A stretch of DNA of 64,000 nucleotides, from positions 626,363 through 690,362 of the forward strand of contig LNKV01000003.1 in NCBI GenBank assembly GCA_001465935.1, given 5' to 3'. The position numbers were made by a program, and so were the translations under genes. Origin of the DNA: Clarireedia homoeocarpa. Taxonomy: Eukaryota; Ascomycota; Leotiomycetes; Helotiales; Rutstroemiaceae. The notes under the pieces were generated by a model, which searched no databases, had not been told where the DNA came from, and saw only the letters and a program-made list of their open reading frames with translations. How positions within the stretch are numbered: position 1 is the first letter of the stretch; the number at the start of each line of letters is the position of its first letter. Positions 20,616 to 32,001 of this stretch are shown piece after piece.

Positions 20616-21676
20616 TATTACTAGGCGACTGCTCCTCCGTGTACGTTGCACACATACGTAGGCTGGCACCGTTTCACAATTGCCACCTATTTAGTGATAT
20701 CTTACCCTCACAACACTGGCCTAATGCAAGCGCAAGGATAGCATAAAGATTAAAGAACTAGCTGGCGATCAATCAAGCTCTCCGAAGTATAACTTACTGT
20801 GTTACCATTGCAAAAGACCAGCAGCTATCACATTACCCCCCCTTTTTCTCGTCTCACGAAAAGTGGAGCCTTTCTCCGTACGACTTCTCGATACGGCCCG
20901 TATAAAGTTGCGGATCCCTTTGGCTTCGAGTAAGACAGACCTATTTGTGACACATGCTGCACTGATAATTGGTCGCGAGAATAGTGATCGACGCGATTAA
21001 ACGTATCTCAGAACGCATAGAGAATTGATAGCAGCATTGATGCACAGACTGTGCGTTTGGTCATTCCTCTTCAAGCTGATCGTCCAAGGTCCAGGTATTG
21101 TCGGGAAAACTTAGGTTAGGGAAACCCCTGTGCCACAACAACCATTGCGAGCTTCGGAGCTGCGTCATAAGGCGCTCCTTTTCATATCGCGAAGATAGTA
21201 CACGTCCCAGAGCAGCAAGTATAGATGTCCGCCTCACCGTTGCTCTGACACTTCATCACCGCTTAGATGGCTTGGTTTATGCATATGGCAATGTGGGACG
21301 ACAAATTTAGCCCATCCCAGCCAGGGAGTCTGATAGGTTACAATGCCAGGAGAACCTTGTGGTTGTGAGAACTCAAACGGTTGTAGTTTTATTCACCGAA
21401 AAAACCATGGAAAGAATTGGGGTCGAATTAAACGTCATCTATTTCCGTGTGCATATGATCACCGCTAGATGTCGAGCGATGTGCGACGTGGTTATGTATA
21501 GAATGGTTAGTCAGCTGCATCTCCTTCCTCATGCATCTCCTTATGCATCTGACACTTCGCATGATCATTGCCGGAGTACAAATACATAAACAGTTTCGGA
21601 AAATGGCAATTCTTCTACGATTCTAATCGGAAAAGAAAGTGGCATATAAATTTTGCTTCTCGATATCTAAGACAAT
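20616..21676. other. AT-rich flank of the transposon and promoter region
   Basis: No family resemblance in any frame. The last few hundred bases are the upstream region of the F-box-like gene. Confidence 0.4.
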
Positions 21677-23034
21677 ATGGACAATTCCCTGCGGGACCTT
21701 GCGATTTCTGCTAACAGCTCAATTGAAACACCCACAACACCCACAACACTCGAGTCACTCGAAATACAAGCTTCTAGCAACGAAGATCTTTACCCCGCTC
21801 CCCACATCGCACTCGAAGATCTCTCGGTCGAGTTGAAGGTCAACATATTAGAATTTATATCAGACATATCATCACTGCACGCGCTGGTTCGCGCATCACC
21901 TCTCTTTTACAGAGCATACTTTCACCGGCGGAAACTCATCTTATGGACCGTTTTATTCAATCAATTCGAGCACTATGACTCAGTCGTTTTATCCGAAGCC
22001 CTTGCCGCCCAGCAAGCTTCTCAGATCACCTGGGAAGACAGTTGCCAACGGAGAAACGATCTTATGGAATTCCTTACCGGCTATAAGAACCGGTCGCAAA
22101 CTTCAACAACAGCCAACCGCGAAGATCTCGACGTAGATACCCTTGCTGCCATAGCAAAACGCCAACTCCTGATAAACCAACTCTCTTCACAATTCAGTCG
22201 CTCACGTCTATCGTTTGATCCGGTTACGGGCCAGAAAGTGGAGGCTTTCGAGCCGTTGTCCCATACCGAGGCGGTGCGAATACAGCGCGCGCTGTATCGG
22301 TATGAATTATTTTGTGCGGTGTTCCCTCCAAATCCAGTGCGGGGCCACCGGTTTCTTTCCGATCCTCTGGATGCGCAAGAAAAAGCACATTACTTACTTT
22401 CCTTGTACCAACCCTGGGAAGTAGAGGAAATGATATGTGTACATGATTACTTACTAGATGTATATCGCCAAATTTTGAGGGATTGTCTACGCGAGCTATG
22501 CAAACTCTGGGCGGATAGCGAGGATATGCTTGCGAGCCACAGTGAGGACCAACGTTCAATTTTGCTCCGAGTTTAGTCGAACTAACTATTTTTCTAGGTC
22601 CCTTCAGTGAAATGATTCGAGACTCATGCACTTCGAAAGGACTAGCCTTCTTTCACAGGATGTACCAGAACCCGTCGGCAAGCTTCAGGGCCAAGGCGCT
22701 CATCAAGAGTGTCGCCAATTCAGGAGTGCATTCAAACTTTTATCACGCCTTGAGAGAAGATCCCTACGCACTGTCGTCAGCCACGAATTTGACTCGAGCC
22801 GGCCACAACGGAGATCCTCTGATATTTGACGGCGATTGTCTTTCAAAACCCAATGCGGCCTGGACGTGGGCAAATGAAAATACCATGCAGATACATTATG
22901 GCGAACTACGGAATCAAAGTCTACAGAAATGGGCATATGTCATGTGGGATAGTGAAAGGCTGGAGAAGCTGAAGGTTTTGAGCGAAGATATTAATACGAT
23001 GCGTGAGAAGGAATACGAAATTATTGTGGTTTGA
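21677..23034 (+). CDS. F-box-like protein, intact paralogue
   Basis: Exons 21677-22541 and 22598-23034 (56-bp intron, donor GTGAGG, branch ACTAAC, acceptor TCTAG) give 433 aa. The N-terminal stretch LEDLSVELKVNILEFISDISSLHALVRASPLFYRAY resembles the F-box-like motif at the start of many fungal proteins of unknown function; F-box proteins link substrates to SCF ubiquitin ligases. The rest is helical with VRIQRALYRYELF and a C-terminal SLQKWAYVMWDSERLEKLK. The intron is placed by comparison with the broken paralogue at 17714, whose intron falls at the matching S/G-P position. The pair flanks the mariner relic in the same orientation. Substrate unknown. Confidence 0.7.
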
Positions 23035-23156
23035 AGAATCAATTGTAATTCGGTGAAGCAGGATAATCAGTTTAACTATGTACAATTTGAATTGAAGTGT
23101 AATAAGAATTGAAGCCACAGGCTCTCTTTTTTTCCACCAAGGCGTGGGCGCGTCGT

Positions 23157-24798
23157 TTACAACGCGTTCAAAATTGCAGTGTACGCCGCCTTTGGGTTCC
23201 AGTTCGAATCGAACAACAATGGGTTGTTGCTTGCGCGCCACGAATCAGGATCACGAACACCCCAAACTGTGATTCCAACACATTTGTCCAGAGCTAAGCA
23301 GCCTTTGACGACCTGTTTCAATCATAATTAGTACATGCTCAATCGCTAATGTCCAACGGGACCGTCTGGACGAAGGGAAACAATGGGGAGGCTTACATTA
23401 ACATAATCGGTGGCGCCGGCATTCACAATATCGAGTTCCGTAACAGCGACCTCGGAAACGCCGGATGCGGCAAGTGCAGCTAGTGCGCCGGCAGAAGCGG
23501 CTCCTTGACCAGCTGAAAGATGGGATTGGGATCCGATACCGTCGATGGGGACACCGGCAGCGAGCCAGGTCTTGACGTGGGCAACCATTCCGTTAGTGAG
23601 CTTGGCGTAGGTAGCGGAATCAAGGCTGTAGGCTTGTTAGTCGGGTTGCTATTGGGAGATGGGGGAAGTGCTTCATACTTGTAGTCATTGATGTAGAGTT
23701 TCGCGTTGGGGTCAGCGGCGCGGGCGGCTTTGAAGGCAATGGAAACGAAGCTGTCGCCTAGCACGTTGGAGAATACGCTGCTTCGGAGGGAACCATCTTC
23801 GTTGAAGATCTCGTTCACGACATCCTGGTGTGGTGGTTAGTATTTATGAATGCATGGTAGATGACGGTAGACTTACCCATGCATAAATCTTACCCTTCCA
23901 GCGAGTGACCTCTTGGGTGACGTGGTTTTGGAGCACCGTGGTCAGGGTTGTTTTGTCATTGATTGCACTGACCCAGCTGGGTAGTTGGGAGTGCCAGCCT
24001 GAGAGTTGAATTAGTAGAGTTAAACATGCTGGAAGGGAGACGCCTACATAAGGTGTGACCACGGACGAGTTTTCCATTGGTCTGCGCGAAGTTGACCAAG
24101 TAGTCACCACCAGCAAAGTTGAAGTTGCCTCGCGACGCTATCGAATGTTAGAATACGCTCCACAGTCGTAAAATATCCTAGATATGCTTACATTCAATGG
24201 TGTCCCACTTCATGCTGTTCTCCGGTGTAACCTGTCCGAAGTCTGATTTGATGATAGCAGCATTGTTCCCAGAGGTAAGACGGCCTTGGTCCGTTGCCAC
24301 ACCAAAGTATTTCTTTCCATGAGCAATAAACTTCGCGTTAATGCTGCCCGCACTGGAGCTCCCAGTTGGACCGGCGGCAGAGCCTGTTGAGGATACGGTC
24401 GATGTGACTAGGGTAGTTGTGGGTGTGGTTGCGGGAGTGGTTACGGTGGTAGTAGGGCTTGTAGCTGTCCCTGGAATACATTGAGAATAGTCTGGTTGTT
24501 TAGTGCTTGATTTTCAAATCTTGAAGGTTACCAAGACTTACATGGGCTGTACCTAGGTTAGCATAGATGCAAAGGATGTTTGGATAATTATTCCACTTAC
24601 TTTGAGTATGTGCAAACATATCCGGACACGCAACTGGTATCACCACTGAAACCCTGGCCACCACCTATGAAGGTCAGCTTTCAGTTCATCATTAGTTTGC
24701 GCATACTTACACTGTGCCCAAGCTGCACCCTGTGCCAAAGCAGGATCAGTAAATGCGAGCACCGCCGCCACGACTGCAAGATTCATGAAGATTGCCAT
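23157..24798 (-). CDS. GH10 endo-1,4-beta-xylanase with N-terminal CBM1
   Basis: Secreted xylanase that cleaves xylan in plant cell walls. Nine minus-strand exons: 24798-24711, 24664-24601, 24552-24542, 24491-24192, 24137-24048, 23998-23877, 23824-23679, 23625-23397, 23312-23157; 401 aa. Order: signal peptide (NLAVVAAVLAFTDPALA), CBM1 cellulose-binding module (WAQCGGQGFSGDTSC...YYSQCIPG), Thr/Ser/Pro linker, GH10 barrel. Barrel signatures are TPENSMKWDTIE, GHTLCWHSQLPSWV, WDVVNEIF (acid/base Glu), VTELDI (nucleophile Glu), GITVWGVRDPDSWR and FDSNWNPKAAY. The third exon is only 11 nt and completes the CBM1 Cys pattern. All key residues present. Confidence 0.93.
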
Positions 24799-26743
24799 TT
24801 TGAATTATTAAACACGAAGAGTTAATGGATTGTGAAGGAGTGTGAAGGAATGTAAGTTGTGAGGTGTGAGGAAACTAAAGCGACAACGACTCAAATATAT
24901 ATATTTTCTTTTGACATGGCTAGTGTTTCCGATATATGTGTAAACGCCAAGATGGTAAAACGGAACTCCTCAAGGAGACAGGTTAAAATGAACCCATCGA
25001 TTAGCAGTACGAGAAGTGGAGGCTATTCGGCATATAGCATTGATGCCCCTTTCCGCAATCCCGGGTCGCATAGGCTAAATCTTAACTTTATTCTTTATTC
25101 TTTATTCACACGACGAAGAAGTCTAAACGGTCAGTCGTGATCTCGTCAAAGTTTAAAATTTTCCTCATATATTAAGATGACATGTGTACGCCAAGAAGGT
25201 CTTTGTATCAGGATGACAAATAGCCTAAACAAAAAATCTGGAGAAGCTTGCTGGGTTGATGTCAAGATTAGGAAGTGGCAATATGGAGCTGTAGCTCCTG
25301 GGATGCCTCTTATGGAAATGATTTGGGTGTCGTTCATCACAATGCTATCCCGTCGCCGTTCAGCTCCTGTGATGAACTTGCGCGCCAATGGCTTCCTTGA
25401 GATATCCACGCATAAGCTGGTTGTGATATTGACCTTGACAATAACCGCGATTCAATATATCTGAGAACCGAGGCCAATGGATTCCTCGGAAAACGGCGGT
25501 TCCATTGCTCCTTTGCTGATGGGATTGTCTCCATCTTGGAAATTGCAGGAGTCAAACACATCCAAGCGAGGAAATTTTAACGGTTCTGGTGGGCTGGGCG
25601 AACTTTCGCATAGTGTGATCTGAACACGCTAGAATGTCAGCCCATCTAGAGCGACCTTGTTTCGTTGTTTGTCGGCAGATTTGCATTGCGATTGCCGGAG
25701 TGTGGGGACTGAGTGCCCCTAAAGACTTTTGTGCCCGACTGGTTGTGAGTCGTCTCAAAAACCATTCGCTGCTATCACAAACAAACAACAGCAACATTAT
25801 GTGAAAAGCAACCCTTTGCTTAGGTTGGCGTAGATTCGACAAGAAAGAGCTTGATTGGAGTCGACCTTCATCGACCGCGAAATGGAACCGAGCCTAGACC
25901 CCGCCGCGTCAATTCATCGTTTGAATGCTCAAGACTTCTTGAACCGGATCATGGACGAATCCCATCCTTCCTGAAGAGGCTCTGCTGTCGAGAATATAAG
26001 TAAGATACGACTCTTGCAGGCAGTGCAGCACGTCGTACTGCAGGACAACAGAAAGCACAATTGGTGGATGCGCATTCTCAACAATTCAAGAGGAGACGAC
26101 CCTCAACGCTTACAGAGCATATTTTTGCAGGAGAGATAGTTCTTGTGGAAAGACATCGACTGATCAAGCAGACTGAAGTTCATGTACCTAGGGGCAGTTG
26201 AAGGAACACATACGCGGGGATATGCGGAGAAGTTCTATACACATTGCTATCGGCGGTTTCGGGCATTTAAATGGCGACGCGCACATCTGTGGATGAACAA
26301 TCTATAAAGACCAGGGAAAAGCAATAAATGAGTATCTTCCGTCTGGAAAATCTGGGCTCGAAAGCTGGGGATGTCTAGGATTCGTTTCAGACGACGATGT
26401 AGACAGAGACCTCGTTGTTGTTTTGCTTTCCTTTCTGGTTGTAATTTCTATACCATTTCTAATGTGTGCGAGTACTGGATCTCCCCGAGTGAAAACCTGT
26501 GGCCCTGCTTAATTAAGCTCAGCAATTCAGAGAAATAGTTGACTAAATAAACAAAGATACCATTTCCAAAGTGTAATCCCCTAGCTGCATATCATCGCAA
26601 TATCTAGTCATAATATGGGCCACTCATTTCTAGTTGTCCATTTGGAATTTCCAGGAGATCAAAAATGACTTGCTACACTCATAGTCTACATTATAGGTTC
26701 ATAAATGTAAATAATGCTATTTCTGTCATCAACTAGCGTTATT
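24799..26743. other. Intergenic, about 1.9 kb without a recognised gene
   Basis: Upstream of the xylanase gene. Short open frames on both strands (for example around 25146-25842) have no recognisable motif. The stretch around 26180-26310 reads briefly like protein (GYAEKFYTHCYRRFRAFKWRRAHLWM) but has no start or continuation; possibly an old gene fragment. Confidence 0.35.
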
Positions 26744-26841
26744 GGCACTTTGGCGGAGTGGTTAACGCGATGGCCTGCTAATCCTCACAAGATAGTTAGC
26801 CATTTCCTTCGGGAGCGTGTGTTCGAATCACACAGGTGTCG
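26744..26841 (+). tRNA. tRNA-Ser (anticodon GCU) with intron
   Basis: Acceptor arms GGCACTT and AGGTGTC pair, followed by discriminator G. D-arm region GGCGGAGTGGTTAACGCG; anticodon stem ATGGC/GCCAT with loop CTGCTAA giving anticodon GCT; variable arm TTCCTTCGGGAGC of serine type; T-arm GTGTGTTCGAATCACAC. A 17-nt intron (about 26781-26797) sits one base 3' of the anticodon, the standard position. A T run shortly downstream (from 26850) can terminate RNA polymerase III. Confidence 0.93.
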
Positions 26842-27628
26842 CACAATATATTTTTTTCTTTGTTATTTTTTCTCGCTTTTGGTTGACGAAGTATTTTTTT
26901 TATCTTTTAGTAGAAGATTTCTCTCACTGACAGTGTAAAATTAGCGGGGCTGAATGGATTACTAGCATTCTCTGAATCTTTCCGCTTATCTCTATTTTGG
27001 TGTAGGTCTTCTCACTCATGTAAATTGATAGGGGATCGTTACCTTAACGGCGACGACAACTATGAACTTCTAATTTCACAAGGCGACCTATAACAGTAAT
27101 TCTATACCTCCTTCTCCACCAAATATCCTCTTTAGGGCCGAAAATGCGCGCTGTCGACAAAAATACTTAGGCCACCTTCCGGACGCTTATAGCATTTGGC
27201 GGGGTATCCAAATGCAGCGGATGAAGTGCCTCATTTGGACTCAGGTACATGAATTTAGCTAGGGCTGCATCTACGTTTATTTCGCCACCTGTGGTCTGAT
27301 GATCCTCAAACTCGGTCTGCATAAGGGGGTCTGCCTCCATGCTTCCTCCCGTCGTCTAATTCGGGTTGCTATTCGCTAGGTCTACTCTTTTGAGACCGCT
27401 CGAGTCATTGCCTAATTGTCTGCGAAAGCACCATGTGTACAGGTAATTTGCCTCGCCACGAGATACCCCGCGTTTTCCCCGCATTGTATGAGTTGTACAG
27501 ATTGAATAGGCATACGAGGTATACATTCGCAATATATGTTTTAATATAACCGTAAATTAACCCATGCATTCTAAGACGCCAAGGAGGAAATATTCTCCAT
27601 CCACAAATTCCCTATATCTCATTGCCAT
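26842..27628. other. Intergenic
   Basis: Pol III terminator T-tracts directly after the tRNA, then unassigned sequence. No coding signal recognised. Confidence 0.4.
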
Positions 27629-28914
27629 CTAATGACAGTAACCACTCATACATGTAAGACCAGATTTACAAGGAACCGAGGCACTACAATCCCAGCCTTC
27701 ACAACCCCAGGTACATGTACTAGTAGCCTTTGTGGATGTTGAGGTCTTGGTAGAAAGAGTCGTAGGCGTGCTTCTAGTACTAGTCGCCGACGATGTTAGT
27801 CCCGCTCCGGTAGGATTACCTGTTGGTGGTCAGTACTCTTTTCTCTATCGGGATCAGTGAACCTACTAGAGTTACATCCGCTTTTTGAATTGTTTAACAG
27901 AAGATCTTTGGTCTGTGACAGAATCGATGAACTTCCCTCAACAATCAAGAAATCCGCTTCTTTGTTATATTCGAACCATGATGCAGCAATGTAGTTGGGA
28001 TATTCGCACATGTCCTGGTTGACCAATTGACTCAACCATGCAGCATTTTCTGCAGAGGTACCATATCCTGTCTCACCTATGGCGAATGGAATATTATTTG
28101 CCGCGGAATATGTTTGGTAGAACTTTTTGTAACAACTTTCAAATGCCGATGCGGAAAGTGGTGCAGATGGGTAGCAATCAATGCCGACAATATCAACGTA
28201 GGAAGCTCCAGGCCAATAAGGTGCAACTGGATACTTGGGGCCATCGACGTTTGGTGACCACCACATTTTAATCTTGGGATTGTCCGCTACAGCTGCGTGG
28301 ATATTCTTCCATGCGGCGACGAACTCAGATGGGGTTCCATGATAAGTTCCGTCGGTCTGACATTGTTAGTTAATGGCATGAGCTAAGGGAGATGTGCATA
28401 CCACATAGTAATTCATCTCATGTCCAAATCTCAACCAAACCTCTACACCTTTTGACGTAAACTGCTTCAATACACTTGCCACCTGATCGGCTACATCGCT
28501 CGATATTTGGCTGAATGGGATAGAGGGCATAATAGCCGGTTGAAATACCGCCCCGGAAGCAACAACATCATCAAGACGTTGAAGAAGTTGAGACCCTGTA
28601 AAAGTGCTAGACGATATCTGCGCGTACCATCCGTAGGTACTGGCTTTACCGCCAAGTTTGTCGTTGATCTGAGCCATTGTATATGCTGGGGATGCAACCT
28701 TGTATCCATCTGAAGGGAGAAATCCAAATGCCACTCCATTCGAAATGACTCCACCAGATGGAAGACCATCGATGACAGCTAGTATATGTTAGACATGAGG
28801 CATCTTCGGAAGGGGATAATTACATCTTTTTCCAACAACCTGAGGAGTTATTAATGCTGGCACGGCCGAGATAATCGCTGCGCCAGAGAGGAGATATCTG
28901 GAGAATGATTTCAT
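27629..28914 (-). CDS. Secreted GH26 glycoside hydrolase (beta-mannanase type) with C-terminal Cys-rich module
   Basis: Minus-strand exons 28914-28824, 28778-28402, 28356-27867 and 27819-27629 give 382 aa. An N-terminal signal peptide (YLLSGAAIISAVPALI) is followed by a TIM-barrel domain. EVWLRFGHEMNYYV carries the GH26 acid/base Glu; PFAIGETGYG carries the nucleophile Glu; YVDIVGIDCYPS and IAASWFEYNKE are also typical. After a Ser/Thr linker, the C-terminus is a small Cys module (CTWGCEGWDCSASVPC...CMSGYC) with regularly spaced Cys, also seen appended to other fungal secreted enzymes; it may bind polysaccharide. Likely substrate is mannan or a related beta-glycan; specificity cannot be read from sequence alone. 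Confidence 0.85.
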
Positions 28915-30406
28915 GGTGGGTTGAAATGAATGACTGGAATGAATTAAATGTCAAGAGTAAAGAAAGTGATTTAAGATTGAATGTGAAGCAAAAAATGCAG
29001 ATAAATGTAAAGCTTGCTCAAACATTATATAGCACAGTATTCTTCTTTCTCACGGTACAGTAACTTCCGTATGAGGAAGCCGTCGTAGTATCTCATTCAT
29101 GCGGCTCCAAATATACCTCTCGTAGTTCATTCACCGCATAGCAAACGCAGATCTTCGTCTTCAGCCGCATCTTCGTTTCTTATAATTGGTCGAGACATCA
29201 AAACGGGAGATTGATTCTTCCTTCGACAATCCCACGACACTATATACAGGGCGAACTTCAAGCGAAATGAATCAAGCAATCTAGGAATCCTGCACGCTCC
29301 ATGATAAGGAACGGTTTACGGATGTGGCGTCAATTTGGGGGCGATGTGGCTTGAACATACAGGGGCGGCGGACTAAAAATAAAATTCTCGAGATCGAAAC
29401 ATGAGAATTTAAGGATTTGACTTCTTCCTTCATGAACCGCATCTAGTAAGTAATTGAGACTTTCTTGCTTACTATGAAAGTGTGCTGCATTTAATCTTAC
29501 TCTATGGGCATGAATAATCAGGGGATTGATATGCTGGTCGCGGTAGAGCTTCCTGTTGCATTGTCTTCGAAATCTTGAGTATAGCTCATACTGGAAATAG
29601 AAGGCATGAAGTTATGTAATCGGGAAACAGATTTGCAAACCAGAGCCAGCGTTGCATCATCTTGTCAGGAGTTCATGGTTACATTTTCGAGAGGACTTGT
29701 TGGCTACGGCAATTCGATTCCGGGAAGAGCTACCGAATCTAGGAAAGCTACTCGCCGCGTTTGTTCCACGAACGCAAGCTGATATCGCAGTCTGAATGCG
29801 TGTTTAGCTGTGTGGAGAGTTGAGATGGCGGGTGTCTGGAAGCCTGGGCTTTCCACAGTGTATTTACTTGTGATTAACTATCAGATACTTGACCAAATTA
29901 GAATGCAAGGCGGCAGTAGCATTCAAAGAGAAGTTCGGTGAGAATACCACTCGACTGCCCTAACGGACTTCCTAGTCTCAAGATTCCATGGGCAAGTTGA
30001 TACCGTCTTCATCACCCTAGCATGACATCTGCTTATGGTTGAACAGTTCCGAAGATTGCGCTCACGCGAAGCGCATTCCTCCTTGGGATTGTCGGAAAGC
30101 TTCGAACCATGTCAGCACTCGTGTCCAGTACAGCTCCCTCCTTGCAGCGTGGGGCTAATATGGGGTCCATCTGCTTCCTATCTGTGTATGATGGAGCAAA
30201 TAACTCATTACTATCAAACTTAACTTTATCTTCTCTCTCATCGTATAAAGAGAAGCTGGTGGTGTATGTGGTTTGCATATTCTACTATCGTCTTCACTCT
30301 TCTCATTCTTCGACATTCGTTCATCAAAGTTCATTTTTCCTAGAACATTTTCCCCATATACCAAACCACTGCACTTCTCTTTGTAGTCACCTAATCCTTC
30401 CTCAAC
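28915..30406. other. Intergenic, divergent promoters
   Basis: 1.5-kb divergent space between the GH26 gene and the lysozyme-like gene. No repeats, RNA genes or recognisable protein motifs. Confidence 0.4.
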
Positions 30407-31329
30407 ATGTATTTCCAACAAGTAAGTCAGCCCACTCCACCCTCCTTACCCTCTAGCTAACAAAACCAGTTCGCCATCACTGCTACCGCCTTCATTACCA
30501 CCACTCTGGCCCACCCATTCGACGCCCGCGCTGCGTCTTCTACCAGCGCCGCCACTGCCAAAATAACCTCCGCCGCAGCATTCACCTCCGGCGCCGGCAG
30601 CAAAGATCCTAGCAGCATTCTCACCAGCGGCGTCGGTAAAGGTACGGATTCCTATAGCTGCTACTCCGGCAGCTGGGAATCATTCCCCCCATCCTCCAAA
30701 TGGGTGTCCTTTGATGCCATGTGGAACAAGACCACCTCGTATCTCAAAGATTCTTGCGCCAACACCGGCGCCTTTGGTGATGGCGATAGCCAGGCTCAGA
30801 TCGAAGCTATGCATGATTCGATTCTAAAAGTTTCCGAGGCTAGCTTGGTTGATCCGAGATTCATCTTTGCGACGATCTTGCAGGAGAGCAGTGGATGCGT
30901 GAATATCGATACCAGCAAGAACCCAGATCCTAGCCAGCCTGACAACCCGTACGTTTCTTCATTCTCCAAATCCCCTAAGTATCTGCAAATACCATCCAGG
31001 ATTACTAACATTCCTTAAGCGGACTAATGCAATCCGTCGGCGGCGTGAAATTCGTCGGCAATTCTGCCAGTGCTTCCGCCCAGGCTGCATCCATCCATCA
31101 GATGATTGTGGATGGCGTGCAAGGCACTGCTAAGGGCGATGGGCTGGTCCAGTGCATCAATCAGTATGGAAACATCTACGAAGCAGCTAGATGCTACAAC
31201 TCTGGAGAAGTTAACAAAAGCAACTTGAATGATCCGCAAGGTGCCACGCCAAGTTACGTTAATGACATTGCCAATTATATGACCGGATGGCTGAATGCGA
31301 ACAGCAAGTGGGGCAGCTGCAAGAAATAA
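30407..31329 (+). CDS. Secreted lysozyme-like (SLT/GH23-fold) protein
   Basis: Exons 30407-30421 (15 nt: MYFQQ), 30470-30948 and 31020-31329 give 267 aa. Signal peptide FAITATAFITTTLAHPFDA; an Ala/Ser/Thr-rich spacer; then a domain with FIFATILQESSGCV (ESSG carries the catalytic Glu of lytic-transglycosylase/goose lysozyme folds), PDNPGLMQSVGG (the GLMQ signature, formed across intron 2) and YGNIYEAARCYNSG (aromatic-A-R-YNSG motif). Such fungal proteins are thought to cleave peptidoglycan or chitin-like glycans and may act on competing bacteria. Activity is inferred from motifs only. Confidence 0.82.
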
Positions 31330-32001
31330 GGGGGGATGGATTGAGCAAAGATCTATTGAGCTGGTGAAGAGGAAGTAGAGGACGAATACGAGCAGGTATG
31401 GTAGGAGTGGTGTGGCATGTAATTTTTCTGAAGTCGTATGTTCGGCTGGTGTACCCATTTTTGTATATTTTCAATCATTTAAAACCAATTATATCACAAG
31501 CTTCTCTTCAGATCATACCATATGTTAGGTAGAATATGCTTGACTGAGCTACCTAAGCTTCGGAAAATGGGAACCCTTCATGAGTATCCAACCTATGGTA
31601 CACGGGCTCCTTTTGCCTGAAAAAAAAAGGGTGGCAAGTTGAGTGGCAAATTGAAGGGGAAAAGAATGCTCCTGTAGTAATAAGATTACCTTGAACCGAG
31701 CTGTAGAGTTGTAAAGGTCCTGGTTATTGCCAGCTTAAGGTCCAGTAGCAGAAACGGGATACTTACTCGAACTTCGGCATACGCATGGAGACTTTCTTGA
31801 ACAGTTACAGTTCTATTATACTATACATGTTCGCGAGTGAAATCACTTGCTTGGCGGTAGCTCAGCGTCCTTGTAGGAATTAACAAATTCATTATAAAGC
31901 GAAGCCCCAGGTCATGGCCATTATGGTAGCTTAAGAGCCGAGCAATCTCAATACATCAGACACCCATAGTGTGTGCCGCCTCTTATTGAATATTGTACAG
32001 A
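31330..32001. other. Intergenic, convergent
   Basis: 3' flanks of the lysozyme-like and phosphodiesterase genes. No feature recognised. Confidence 0.4.

Noticed and set aside
26714..26938. 74-residue open frame at the tRNA locus
   Set aside because: It is translated across the tRNA-Ser gene and its T-rich terminator; not a protein.
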